A stretch of DNA of 64,000 bases, from positions 1,820,514-1,884,513 of the forward strand of contig NZ_BAABHY010000001.1 in assembly GCF_039542345.1 (NCBI RefSeq), read 5' to 3'. This DNA is from Orbus sasakiae. GTDB lineage: Bacteria; Pseudomonadota; Gammaproteobacteria; Enterobacterales; Orbaceae. Below the pieces are notes generated by a model. The model searched no databases. It had not been told where the DNA came from and saw nothing but the letters and a program-made list of their open reading frames with translations. The first letter of the stretch is position 1; each line of letters opens with the position of its first letter. A program made the position numbers and the translations under genes. This document shows, in pieces, positions 23,824 to 33,142 of this stretch.

Positions 23824-26196
23824 ATGACGTTAATCAAAACGATATTGCAAACAGTATTGCTTTTTTTAGTGCTTACACTGGCGACGTGGCAATCATCAAT
23901 ACCGCTTGTGTATGCCCAACCAATCGATCTATCAGATAATCCTGTTGATAGTGGAATGGAATTATATTTAGAACTGGTCATTAATCATTTTCCAACTACT
24001 CATATTGCTGCAATTGATTATATTCCACCCAATTTTTATATTTTACCCGAGGATTTAGCAATAACAGGAATCGATGCCAAACATTGGCAACGATTAACTC
24101 CGCGCAACGATGGAAAAATTGCGATAAACCAAATCACAGATCTACAAGCTGTCTATCAACAAGAAAATCAACAACTCCTGCTTTCTGTCCCAGCAGCTTG
24201 GCTTCCTAATCAAGTTCTCTCATTATTAAATGATGCACAAACATACTATCCGGCTCAAAATAGTAGCGGTATTTTATTTAACTATGACACATATTTGAGT
24301 CGACCTAAAAATGGTGATGCGTATACCGCCGTATGGACAGATTTGCGTATATTTAGTGATTATGGCACGATTCAATCAACGGGATCCTATTGGCATCAAT
24401 TCAACCAACACGCTAATCGCTACCTTCGCTATGATACATCTTGGCAGTATTCTGACCAAGAAAACATGCTAACATTTGAAACGGGTGATTTTGTAACACG
24501 TACCTTATCTTGGAGTAACCCAGTTCGCTTGGGTGGTTTGCAAATTTCACAAAATTTTGCAATTCGACCTGACATCATTACCTATCCGCTACCAAGCCTA
24601 TCGGGTGAGAATAATTTACCATCAACGGTGGATTTATTGGTTAATGGCTATAATGTCGAAAGTTCATCACTCAATTCTGGACCATTTACATTAAACAATG
24701 TGCCTTTTATTAATGGTGCCGGCGAAGCAACGATTGTCACAACTGATGTTTTGGGGCGTCAAGTTTCAACGACCGTTCCGTTATATGTGACAAGTAGTTT
24801 ATTAAAAAAAGGGTTAGTCGATTATAGCTTAAGTGCTGGGTTTATTCGGCAAAAATACACTGTCGAAAATTTTCGTTATAACCAATTGGCAATGAGTGGC
24901 AATTACCGCTACGGTTTAACCAATTATTTAACCGCGGAATCACATATTGAAGCGACCAAAGATTTACAGCAATTGGGTTTAGGCGCAACATTAAAACTTG
25001 GCGTCTATGGTGTGCTAAATGGGTCATATGCCAAAAGTTATTACGATAATTACCGCGATAAAAAACTTTCTTTAGGTTATCAATATAACCATAGAATGTT
25101 CAATGTTGCGATGCAATATAATCAGTTTGGTGAGCATTTTTATGGTTTATCGAATCTTGAATATAAAAATCAAACAGTCAAAAGTAACCAACAGGTGACA
25201 TTTGGGTTACCACTAGGCTATGCGGGTAATCTGGTTGCTGGTTATTTTAAAATCACATCACAAAATGGCGCCAGCAATGAGTTACTCAATTTGAGCTGGA
25301 ACCGCTCATTTGATCAATTTGGCAATCTGTTTTTGTCAGTCAGTAAGTCAAATACTCATGATAATTGGACTGGTTTTTTGCAGTGGATGGTTCCATTAAG
25401 TCATGGTCAAGATGCCGTATCAATCACCACGAATCGAGATAATCAAAAACAATACTCACAACGCATTAATTATAACCATTCGCAAGCTTATAATGGTGGA
25501 TGGGGCGGGAACCTAAGTTATCAAAATACGCCCCATACCGATAATTACTATCAAGCTGATATTGCTTGGAGCAATCCTCAAATTGAACTTTATGGTGGTA
25601 CTTATGGCACAAAACAAGATAATACCTGGTGGGCAAATGCGATTGGTTCATTTATTTTTATGGATCAGCAGCTCTATGCTGCAAATTCAGTATTAGATTC
25701 ATTCGTTGCGGTAACTACCGATAGGATACCTAATGTTGACATTTATTATGAAAATAATTATGTGGGTAAAACGGATAAAAATGGTTATTTATTGATTACG
25801 AAAATTCCAGCTTATTATGCTGCGAAATATTCAATTGATCCTTTTACCTTTGCTGAAAATATTCGCATAGAACCTTACGAACAGCGCATCGCGGTTAAAT
25901 CCAAAAATGGCTATGTGTTAAAGTTTGCGGCGAAAACAATCACACCAACCTACTTAATGTTAGTTGATGAACATCAGCAAGCGTTACCGCTTGGTTCTGA
26001 AGTTATCCTTAATGGTGATTTAGCCACAACATATGTTGGTTTTGATGGCTTTGTGTATTTTGATCACATTGAACAAAATAATCAGCTAATCGTCAATTCA
26101 CCACAACAAACCAAATATCGATGTGCATTTTCAGCAGGTGCAATCCAACCTGACAATGCAACACTGGTACACACCTTAATTTGCCAGCAGGAGTAA
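23824..26196 (+). CDS. csuD: outer-membrane pilus usher, CsuD-like
   Basis: The 790-residue protein has a signal peptide, an N-terminal periplasmic domain (LYLELVINHF near 45, AIDYIPPNFYI), a long beta-barrel region of alternating aromatic strands, a plug-type domain within it (about 260-330, starting VDLLVNGYNVESS) and two C-terminal periplasmic domains (VDIYYENNYVGKTDKNGYLL near 640 and LGSEVILNGDLATTYVGFDG near 720). It exports and assembles the SCPU subunits. The length is normal for archaic ushers. No frameshift is visible. Confidence 0.9.
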   Translation: MTLIKTILQTVLLFLVLTLATWQSSIPLVYAQPIDLSDNPVDSGMELYLELVINHFPTTHIAAIDYIPPNFYILPEDLAITGIDAKHWQRLTPRNDGKIAINQITDLQAVYQQENQQLLLSVPAAWLPNQVLSLLNDAQTYYPAQNSSGILFNYDTYLSRPKNGDAYTAVWTDLRIFSDYGTIQSTGSYWHQFNQHANRYLRYDTSWQYSDQENMLTFETGDFVTRTLSWSNPVRLGGLQISQNFAIRPDIITYPLPSLSGENNLPSTVDLLVNGYNVESSSLNSGPFTLNNVPFINGAGEATIVTTDVLGRQVSTTVPLYVTSSLLKKGLVDYSLSAGFIRQKYTVENFRYNQLAMSGNYRYGLTNYLTAESHIEATKDLQQLGLGATLKLGVYGVLNGSYAKSYYDNYRDKKLSLGYQYNHRMFNVAMQYNQFGEHFYGLSNLEYKNQTVKSNQQVTFGLPLGYAGNLVAGYFKITSQNGASNELLNLSWNRSFDQFGNLFLSVSKSNTHDNWTGFLQWMVPLSHGQDAVSITTNRDNQKQYSQRINYNHSQAYNGGWGGNLSYQNTPHTDNYYQADIAWSNPQIELYGGTYGTKQDNTWWANAIGSFIFMDQQLYAANSVLDSFVAVTTDRIPNVDIYYENNYVGKTDKNGYLLITKIPAYYAAKYSIDPFTFAENIRIEPYEQRIAVKSKNGYVLKFAAKTITPTYLMLVDEHQQALPLGSEVILNGDLATTYVGFDGFVYFDHIEQNNQLIVNSPQQTKYRCAFSAGAIQPDNATLVHTLICQQE

Positions 26197-26200
26197 ACAC

Positions 26201-27247
26201 ATGATAACAACTGACGATTTAAAATATCTTATTTTTGATTTTTGTTTAACGCATATTGGTAAACGAATTGTCATGGTAAGTGTGTTGATATCAAGTATGC
26301 TATTTATACCGTATGCACTCGCTGATGCCGGCTGCACAGCAACAACATCAAGTGGACAGATTTCATTTGGTCAAGTTTCATCACTCAATATTAGGAATTC
26401 ACAACAAAGTGCCTCAACCAAAGATATGGGGCTCAATTGTGGTGGAGGCATACTCAGTTTACTTTCTGTGACAGGCAAAATCAGCGCTCACATAACAACA
26501 AGCAATACTGCTGTTTTGAAAAATCAGTTAGGGGATTCAATGCCTTATTCAATGTATATGACGCCTGATTATCAGTATCAAATTCAGCCCAACACCACCG
26601 TCGATTATTATAATGGAACTATACTTGGATTATTGGGTTTAGGTAATAGCAATTCAGTCAGTATTCCCTTATATTTACGCACAAACAGTGGTACATTCAA
26701 TCTGAGAGCCGGTACCTATACTGATACTATTACGGTAAATTGGGACTGGAAAGTCTGCAAAGGTGTTAGCATTCTTTTTATTTGTTTGGGATATAGCCAA
26801 GGACAAGCGACCTGGGTTGGTCATGTTTCATTAAATGTACAAAATGACTGTATGATTAATGCGCCAGATATTAATTTTGGTAGTGTACCACTCACTTCAT
26901 CATTTAACCCTGTTAGTCAAACCATTAGCATTTATTGTACCAAAGGAACTAGCTACTCGGTTGGGCTTAGCAATGGTTCAAATGTCAGTGGTAATCAACG
27001 ACGGCTCGCTTATAATGGCCATTATCTTAACTATGAAATTTATCAAGGAAGTACGAGTAATTTACGTTGGGGAACAAGCGGTAGTGAACGGCGTTTTTCA
27101 GCAAATGCAGACATCAATCCCGGTGTGGGTAGCGGCAGTAATTCATTGATTCAGGGTTTTATTTACCAAGCCATTATTTTACCAGGGCAAGCCACACCAC
27201 CAGCAGGGACATATACCGATAGAATCATTTTGGATATCTCGTTTTAG
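26201..27247 (+). CDS. csuE: two-domain tip adhesin, SCPU type, CsuE-like
   Basis: The 348-residue protein has a signal peptide ending near ALADAG (about 42-47) followed by two SCPU-like domains. The first runs from CTATTSSGQISFGQVSS to AGTYTDTITVNW and should be the receptor-binding tip; the second starts with DCMINAPDINFGSVPL and ends PPAGTYTDRIILDISF, the pilin domain that joins the rod. In CsuE three hydrophobic loops at the tip bind plastic and host surfaces; whether similar loops exist here needs a model. AGGAG precedes the ATG. Confidence 0.85.
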   Translation: MITTDDLKYLIFDFCLTHIGKRIVMVSVLISSMLFIPYALADAGCTATTSSGQISFGQVSSLNIRNSQQSASTKDMGLNCGGGILSLLSVTGKISAHITTSNTAVLKNQLGDSMPYSMYMTPDYQYQIQPNTTVDYYNGTILGLLGLGNSNSVSIPLYLRTNSGTFNLRAGTYTDTITVNWDWKVCKGVSILFICLGYSQGQATWVGHVSLNVQNDCMINAPDINFGSVPLTSSFNPVSQTISIYCTKGTSYSVGLSNGSNVSGNQRRLAYNGHYLNYEIYQGSTSNLRWGTSGSERRFSANADINPGVGSGSNSLIQGFIYQAIILPGQATPPAGTYTDRIILDISF

Positions 27248-27264
27248 TGGTTTAATCGTGCCTG

Positions 27265-27882
27265 TTAATTATCTTGTTGATGAAATTGCGCTAACCAAAC
27301 GGTGCGACCACCACAATCAGGATCACTGGCGACCATATCAATCACATCAAAACCATGAGAATTCAATAATGAGTGATACTCATTGGGCGACAAGCTAGCA
27401 TGATAAAGTGGCTCACCGAGAAAATCATTAATGGCTTCACCATCATGAGTACCACTTGTAAACATTAATACTGAGCCTTGTATCGCATGTTGTTTAAAAA
27501 TGTCAAATATAGCTCGTTGATCATCTTTGACCAAATGAAAAAAACTATCCCAAGCCAATATTCCTTGATAAGTTTGGTTAAGTGATAGGTGGCGCATATC
27601 AGACACCATCCAACGTTGAGTCGGAAAGCGCTGTTGACAGAGATTAATTAACGGTTTTGAACTATCAACCCCTGTAATATGATGCTGATGGTCAATAAAA
27701 TAGGCGGCAATAGGACATCCACTACCACAACCTAAATCCAAAATTTGGCTATCAGGTGCAAGGTAACTTAAAAAACGGTCTAACCAAGCTTTTTCAGCAA
27801 AATACCGCTGTCTTAGCGTATCCCACTGTTCGGCATGACGATGATAAAAACCAATCACGGCTTTAGCTGCTGGATGTGACAT
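27265..27882 (-). CDS. class I SAM-dependent methyltransferase
   Basis: The 205-residue protein has motif I ILDLGCGSGCPIAAYF (47-62), the acidic residue after strand 2 (ITGVDSSKPLI) and LAWDSFFHLVKDD as motif IV. It should methylate a small molecule or protein, but the substrate cannot be told. The gene ends 17 bases from the convergent pilus adhesin and is alone. The tail (SDPDCGGRTVWLAQF) is shared by a set of uncharacterised proteobacterial methyltransferases. Confidence 0.82.
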   Translation of the reverse strand: MSHPAAKAVIGFYHRHAEQWDTLRQRYFAEKAWLDRFLSYLAPDSQILDLGCGSGCPIAAYFIDHQHHITGVDSSKPLINLCQQRFPTQRWMVSDMRHLSLNQTYQGILAWDSFFHLVKDDQRAIFDIFKQHAIQGSVLMFTSGTHDGEAINDFLGEPLYHASLSPNEYHSLLNSHGFDVIDMVASDPDCGGRTVWLAQFHQQDN

Positions 27883-27972
27883 AATCGTATTTGATTTAGG
27901 TATGTAAGACCAATTTTACAAATGATTTCGTCAATTGACAAATTTTGGTCATAATTGATTTATAACATCATC

Positions 27973-28000
27973 TAATTTACCGCAGATGCGGCAAATTAGT
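27973..28000. terminator. imperfect hairpin after the small ORF
   Basis: CTAATTTACCGC and GCGGCAAATTAG pair over 12 positions with one mismatch and a 4-base loop. No T run follows on either strand, so termination is not certain. The remainder of the gap (27883-27972) shows nothing else. Confidence 0.4.
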
Positions 28001-28012
28001 CATTGTGTGGCG

Positions 28013-28150
28013 TTATTGTTGATTTAACAGATGGACAGGAATAAAACTATCACCAAGTTCATCGATATTATAGTTGGTTTTAATCATCACGATATCGATT
28101 GATTTAGTCTTCATTCGTTTAGGTAATATTGATAACCATTGCTTAATCAT
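28013..28150 (-). CDS. small ORF, 45 residues, function unknown
   Basis: This short reading frame begins MIKQWLSILPKRMKTKSID and ends PVHLLNQQ. The minus-strand ATG at 28150 has GAGGTG six bases upstream, a much better ribosome site than chance would give. The product is basic at the N-terminus and acidic afterwards, without a membrane segment. It sits in a 392-base gap between a methyltransferase and ynfA, followed by an imperfect 12-bp inverted repeat (27973-28000). I do not recognise the family. Confidence 0.5.
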   Translation of the reverse strand: MIKQWLSILPKRMKTKSIDIVMIKTNYNIDELGDSFIPVHLLNQQ

Positions 28151-28274
28151 ATTGCACCTCATTGAATATTGCCATTTGGCAAGCGTAATATAGCAATAAT
28201 ATATGTCAATATCATGACAAAATCACAATATATCGATATGATATACCATTAGTTTTACTCAAAAAGACCCTATT

Positions 28275-28601
28275 ATGCTAAAAATCATTCTGCTTTTTAT
28301 TATTACTGCTTTTGCCGAAATAGCTGGCTGCTATTTTGTTTATATTTGGTTTAAAAAAGCTGCATCAGCGTGGTTTTTAGTCCTTGCTACAATCAGTTTA
28401 GCGCTATTTGCTTGGTTGCTTTCTTTACATCCAGAAGCAAGTGGTCGTATTTATGCAACCTATGGCGGGATCTATATTATTATGTCTTTAATTTGGTTAC
28501 GGGTTGTTGACCATGTTAAATTATCACTATTTGATTTAGTGGGTGCGGGTATTATTTTACTCGGGACAGCAGTTATCATCGCGGGTTGGCGAACGAATTA
28601 A
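28275..28601 (+). CDS. ynfA: YnfA-family small membrane protein (UPF0060)
   Basis: The 108-residue protein has four membrane helices and the family features AEIAGCYFVYIW (14-25), ATYGGIYIIMSLIWLRVVD and GAGIILLGTAVII. The fold resembles SMR efflux pumps, and YnfA members have been linked to drug export in some enterobacteria, but substrate and function here are not shown. Length is standard for the family. Confidence 0.9.
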   Translation: MLKIILLFIITAFAEIAGCYFVYIWFKKAASAWFLVLATISLALFAWLLSLHPEASGRIYATYGGIYIIMSLIWLRVVDHVKLSLFDLVGAGIILLGTAVIIAGWRTN

Positions 28602-28669
28602 TCTGGCTATTATTACTAACTGACATAAACACCTTTCTATGCCGGTTGGCACCATAGCCAGTTGGTTGA

Positions 28670-29074
28670 TTAACCTTGGTATTGTTCATCACTAACATGT
28701 TCAAGCCAGGTAACGGTACTGCCGTTAAGCTGTTCTTGAATTGCAATATGAGTCATTGCCGTATTTGGTGATGCGCCATGCCAATGTTTTTCCCCCGCAG
28801 GAATCCAGATGATATCACCAGGTTGAATCACTTCCATCCTCGCCCCCCATAATTGGATGAGACCTGATCCAGCTGTCACAATTAGTGTTTGCCCTAATGG
28901 GTGGGTATGCCATGCTGTACGAGCGGACGGTTCAAATGTGACCGTACCCGTCGTAACTCTGGCATCACCATCTGTCACGGTTGGCGAATCGATGCGTACC
29001 GTACCAGTAAAATAATCACTTAAACCATGCGTTGAAGGTTGGGAGCCATTACGATAGATCTTCATATTTATCAT
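28670..29074 (-). CDS. cupin-domain protein
   Basis: The 134-residue protein is a single beta-barrel cupin. Motif 1 is WHTHPLGQTLIVTAGSG (about 55-71), with H-x-H metal ligands, and motif 2 is PGDIIWIPAGEKHWHGA. Similar small cupins are annotated as quercetinase- or carboxymuconolactone-associated proteins, but the substrate is not predictable. It is divergent from a LysR gene with 120 bases between, the classic arrangement of a regulator and its target. Confidence 0.85.
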   Translation of the reverse strand: MINMKIYRNGSQPSTHGLSDYFTGTVRIDSPTVTDGDARVTTGTVTFEPSARTAWHTHPLGQTLIVTAGSGLIQLWGARMEVIQPGDIIWIPAGEKHWHGASPNTAMTHIAIQEQLNGSTVTWLEHVSDEQYQG

Positions 29075-29194
29075 CCTATTAATTTCTTTTTCAGCAATTT
29101 ATCTTGCACACTACTCTGTAAGCTTAATTTAACAGATGTTTAAATTTCAGGCTATATAGTATAATTCGATTAAATATATGAGGAAATTTCATAA

Positions 29195-30088
29195 ATGATT
29201 CGAGAAAACATGAATAGCTTAGTCGCTTTTATCACCGTTGCAACGGAGAAAAATTTTACCAAAGCAGCGGCTAAACTTGGCGTCTCACAATCAGCACTTA
29301 GCCATACTATTCGAGAACTTGAAGCTAGACTCAATATACGATTACTGACGCGCACCACGCGTAGCGTTTCACCGACTGAAGCAGGTCAACGCCTGCTAGA
29401 ACGCGTTGCTCCGCATGTCAATGAGATTCAACAAGAACTGATTTCACTCAGTGAACTGCGAGATAAACCAGCGGGAACAATTCGTTTGACCACAACAGAA
29501 TTTGTCATTGATCACCTATTGTGGCCAAAACTGATCGATTTTTTACCTCAGTATCCTGACATTCATCTTGAGCTGAATATTGATTATGGCTTTACGGATA
29601 TTGTTGCCGAACGTTTCGATGCAGGGATTCGTAATGGGGAACAGGTTGCTAATGGTATGATTTCGGTACGAATTGGCCCAGATATGCGAATGGCTGTTGT
29701 TGGTTCTAGTCAGTATTTTGCTTTACACCCAAGACCTATCACACCACAAGATTTAACCGCTCATCAGTGCATTAATCTACGTTTACAAACGTACGGAGGT
29801 CTTTATGCATGGGAATTTAAAAGAGGTGAACAAGAACTGAATGTACGTGTAAAGGGTCAAGTCATTTTTAATACGTCAACACAAATGCTCCATGCCGCAC
29901 TCAACCACTTTGGTCTGGCTTATTTACCAGAAACAATGGTAACGCCTTATCTTGAAAATCATCAACTCATCCGTGTTTTGGATGATTGGTGTCCGACATT
30001 TGCCGGATTCCATCTTTATTATCCCCATCGACGTAATGCTTCACCTGCTTTTAGATTGCTGGTTGAAGCATTAAAATATCGTCCATAA
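29195..30088 (+). CDS. LysR-family transcriptional regulator
   Basis: The 297-residue protein has the N-terminal winged helix (NFTKAAAKLGVSQSALSHTI, about 27-46, then RLLTRTTRSVSPTEAG) and a C-terminal effector domain (about 92-295). It belongs to the group with many E. coli paralogs such as YafC and DsdC relatives. It reads divergently from the cupin gene and probably regulates it in response to an unknown small molecule. The ATG at 29195 gives the usual family start. Confidence 0.9.
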   Translation: MIRENMNSLVAFITVATEKNFTKAAAKLGVSQSALSHTIRELEARLNIRLLTRTTRSVSPTEAGQRLLERVAPHVNEIQQELISLSELRDKPAGTIRLTTTEFVIDHLLWPKLIDFLPQYPDIHLELNIDYGFTDIVAERFDAGIRNGEQVANGMISVRIGPDMRMAVVGSSQYFALHPRPITPQDLTAHQCINLRLQTYGGLYAWEFKRGEQELNVRVKGQVIFNTSTQMLHAALNHFGLAYLPETMVTPYLENHQLIRVLDDWCPTFAGFHLYYPHRRNASPAFRLLVEALKYRP

Positions 30089-30110
30089 AACGTTTCAGTA
30101 TGGATAGCGG

Positions 30111-31352
30111 CTACGATGTGTGTTCTTGTGGATTAATCAGTTGTCTAACCAAGTCAATACACTGTAGATAACGCTCATCATAATCAGCAGATGTAATGGG
30201 TACAAATTTAATATGATTTTTTTTCAATAACGTGATAAGCATTTGTTGAAAGTCACGACGCTGCCCTACACTCCCTAAATGGCGTAGCCCATCAGCAACC
30301 CATGGCGTATTATTTTCAAGCAGAATAACCAAATCAAACCGGTAATTATTAATCATGGCTTGCACAAAGGGATGTTCTTTTCCTTCGTATTTTTTACAAA
30401 ATGCTTGTGTTGTCACAAAATCCGTATCAATAAAGGCCACCCGATTTGCATATTTTACTGCAAAATCAATATATTGAGCCTGACCTAATGCAATTTTATC
30501 ATAATCTGAAAATTGTAATGCCCTTTCGTCCCCCCCTAAATGAGAGAAGACATATTCTCGCCCAAACTCCCAGGCACTTGTCGTATTAAAAACATTAGCC
30601 AGCTTATTAACTAGCGTCGATTTACCACTTGACTCACCACCTAAAATAGCAACAGTTCTGACAAAAAATGGCCTTACTTCAGTTGGAATATAGTGCCAAT
30701 TTTTTAATGGTGCCTGACGAATCTGAGTAGAACTGACATTCATAAAATGGCGGTCAGGATCAATTAATACTGTGTCAAGATTAAACAGATCACGATACAT
30801 TTTGACATCTTGTGGTTGACTTGAATAAACACAATTTGGGGCAATACCTTTATCATTAAACAGTGACTTTACACGTTCGCTCCATTCATCCCAACCATGT
30901 GGGTAAGATGGGATACCATCTTCCTCTAACAACTCTATATGAATATTTTTTTGATACTTAAACGTTTGTAATAGCCAGCGCATACGGTCATTAATGGTTG
31001 GCTGACGAGACATTGCACTGTCATGGAATAATGCTTCATCACGTTTAGTATCGGAACAAAGAATAATATACAATTCATCAACTTGACTAATGGCACGTTG
31101 AATTAAATAGATATGACCAGTATGAAGTGGGTAAAATTTACCAAAAATCACGCCAACTTTTTTGTCTTTGATCGGATATTCTAACTGTAAATATCGATGT
31201 AATGCTTCCAGTTTTTGTGCACTAGGTCGTTTAACTTTATCATTAATTAACTGACTCAAGTATCCTTTTGTCATGCCACAGGCATCTGCAATGGTTTGTA
31301 ATGAAACATTTTTACGTTTTATCGCTGCTTTCAAATAATTAAAATTGGCCAT
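30111..31352 (-). CDS. nadR: trifunctional NAD biosynthesis regulator NadR
   Basis: The 413-residue protein combines an N-terminal HTH (about 4-55, SLQTIADACGMTKGYLSQL), an NMN adenylyltransferase domain (GKFYPLHTGH 71-80, SSTQIRQ near 207) and a ribosylnicotinamide kinase domain with Walker A GGESSGKST (238-246). In E. coli the same protein represses nad genes and makes NMN and NAD from salvaged ribosylnicotinamide. GAGGG precedes the ATG and lies beside a NadR-like operator, which suggests autoregulation. Confidence 0.95.
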   Translation of the reverse strand: MANFNYLKAAIKRKNVSLQTIADACGMTKGYLSQLINDKVKRPSAQKLEALHRYLQLEYPIKDKKVGVIFGKFYPLHTGHIYLIQRAISQVDELYIILCSDTKRDEALFHDSAMSRQPTINDRMRWLLQTFKYQKNIHIELLEEDGIPSYPHGWDEWSERVKSLFNDKGIAPNCVYSSQPQDVKMYRDLFNLDTVLIDPDRHFMNVSSTQIRQAPLKNWHYIPTEVRPFFVRTVAILGGESSGKSTLVNKLANVFNTTSAWEFGREYVFSHLGGDERALQFSDYDKIALGQAQYIDFAVKYANRVAFIDTDFVTTQAFCKKYEGKEHPFVQAMINNYRFDLVILLENNTPWVADGLRHLGSVGQRRDFQQMLITLLKKNHIKFVPITSADYDERYLQCIDLVRQLINPQEHTS

Positions 31353-31364
31353 AGCATACCCTCA

Positions 31365-31382
31365 GGTTTAGAATATCAAACA
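31365..31382. promoter_or_regulatory. candidate NadR operator
   Basis: On the minus strand the site reads TGTTTG-ATATTC-TAAACC, against the known TGTTTA-N6-TAAACA, one mismatch per half. It lies 13 bases upstream of the nadR ATG, next to the ribosome site, where bound NadR would block its own expression. Confidence 0.5.
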
Positions 31383-31606
31383 ATAATAAAATAATTTTTC
31401 AATAATGTTTAATATACAAGTTTAAAGATTAACAATCAATCGTGTAACGTCTATTACATCAATATTTCACTTTTCTTTTACGCTATAATGATAGGTTATG
31501 ATAGTTTTATAACGAAAATAAGCATGCCCTATCATTGTCCTTGATTTAATTTTCTTTACATAAGATGCTTTATATCCATATGATTAATCTAAATAAATAA
31601 GTTTTT

Positions 31607-31634
31607 TTGAAGATGCAAGCATACATGTTATAAT
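31607..31634 (+). promoter_or_regulatory. promoter of mltF
   Basis: TTGAAG (31607-31612) and a perfect TATAAT (31629-31634) are 16 bases apart, 33 bases before the TTG start of mltF. The rest of the 314-base nadR-mltF gap is AT-rich and holds the NadR-like operator but no gene. Confidence 0.6.
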
Positions 31635-31666
31635 GTGCGCCTTTACATTATTCTGGTAATAAAAAT

Positions 31667-33142
31667 TTGGTCAAAAAAGTAGCTTTTTGGAGTGGTAGCC
31701 TAATTACAATAATATCCATCATTCTGGCTATTACCGCTGCTCTTTTTTATAAAGAAAGTATTGGATCTAGTTTTAATAAAGAGCATAACACAATCATAAA
31801 CCAAATTACTGCTCGTCAAGAATTACGTGTAGGAATGTTGCGTTCATTAACCACACTCTATATTGATTATCGTAACCCGAATCAAGTTGGAGGGTTTGAG
31901 TATGCGCTATTAAAAAAATTTGCTGATTCACTGAGTGTTAAACTCAAAATTACGTTTGCCAATAGCCTGGCGGAATTAATAGAAAAGAGCAAAGAGGGTA
32001 AAATTGATATTATTGCCACAGAACTAAAAGGGTGCGAAGATGATATCGACTCTTTTGTTGCCAGTCAGCCTTTCCATTATATTACCCAGCAATTAGTTTA
32101 TCGCAAAGGATCAGTAAAACCCTATTCGTTTGATGATATTGAAGGTAATTTAACGGTACCCAAAAATTCCTTACAAAGTTATATTTTAAACAATCTCAAA
32201 CTTGAATACCCTGATTTAACTTGGAACCAGTCAAGTATCTTCACTCAAGAAGAGCTTTTAAGGCTGGTTGAGGACCAAGAGATCGATTATACCATTGCGA
32301 ATAATCGTACCATATCGATCATGCAGCGCATTTATCCATTACTCACTGTCGCTTTTGATGTGACAAAAGACTACCCGAGAACATGGTATTTTATTAAATC
32401 ACCCGATAAATCGTTGTTAAATAAAATTAATCAATTCATCCAAAAATCACGCGAAGATGGCACGATTAAAAAGTTAGAATACCACTATTTTAGTTATATG
32501 AATAAATTTGACTATGTTGATACCCGAGCCTTTATTCGTGCTATTGAAGGTACGCTACCCAAGTATCAAGCCTATTTTGAAGAACATGCTAAAACGAGTG
32601 ACTTAGATTGGAAACTGGTCGCAGCGATGGCCTACCAAGAATCACATTGGAACCCTAAAGCCATCTCATCAACTGGCGTGCGGGGCATGATGATGCTGAC
32701 GAAATCGACGGCTGAATCTTTAGGTATCACAAATCGTTTAGATGCAGAACAAAGTATCCGTGGTGGGAGTATCTATTTAAAACAGATCATTAATCGTATG
32801 CCTAAAAGTATTCCAAAAGAAGAACGGGTATGGTTTGCACTTGCAGCCTATAATATGGGAACAGGTCATTTATGGGATGCGCGAAAATTAGCAACCGAAT
32901 TAGGTAAAAATCAGGACAGCTGGCAAGATGTACGTCAGGTATTACCATTGCTCAGCGAAGAAGAATATTATACTGAATTAAAATACGGTTTTGCTAGAGG
33001 CTATCAAGCCGTTCACTTTGTGGATAGTATTCAACAATACTATATAAGTTTAGTTGGATATTTGTTAGAAAAAGAATACCGCCAAAAACACATTGATGAA
33101 AAAATTTTTACGGTTGTCCCTCAGTCATCAACAACGCATTAG
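31667..33142 (+). CDS. mltF: membrane-bound lytic transglycosylase F
   Basis: The 491-residue enzyme cleaves peptidoglycan glycan strands. It has an N-terminal membrane anchor (about 8-28) rather than the lipobox of some relatives, a periplasmic binding-protein-like domain (about 48-270) and a lysozyme-like domain with catalytic E325 (AYQESHWNP) and GVRGMMMLT. The start is TTG with no clear ribosome site; no better ATG exists before the anchor. The last 35 bases overlap the convergent tadA gene. In E. coli too, mltF sits beside tadA. Confidence 0.93.
   Translation: MVKKVAFWSGSLITIISIILAITAALFYKESIGSSFNKEHNTIINQITARQELRVGMLRSLTTLYIDYRNPNQVGGFEYALLKKFADSLSVKLKITFANSLAELIEKSKEGKIDIIATELKGCEDDIDSFVASQPFHYITQQLVYRKGSVKPYSFDDIEGNLTVPKNSLQSYILNNLKLEYPDLTWNQSSIFTQEELLRLVEDQEIDYTIANNRTISIMQRIYPLLTVAFDVTKDYPRTWYFIKSPDKSLLNKINQFIQKSREDGTIKKLEYHYFSYMNKFDYVDTRAFIRAIEGTLPKYQAYFEEHAKTSDLDWKLVAAMAYQESHWNPKAISSTGVRGMMMLTKSTAESLGITNRLDAEQSIRGGSIYLKQIINRMPKSIPKEERVWFALAAYNMGTGHLWDARKLATELGKNQDSWQDVRQVLPLLSEEEYYTELKYGFARGYQAVHFVDSIQQYYISLVGYLLEKEYRQKHIDEKIFTVVPQSSTTH

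Noticed and set aside
31406..31411. TGTTTA half site near nadR as a second NadR operator
   Set aside because: No matching TAAACA half follows at six bases.
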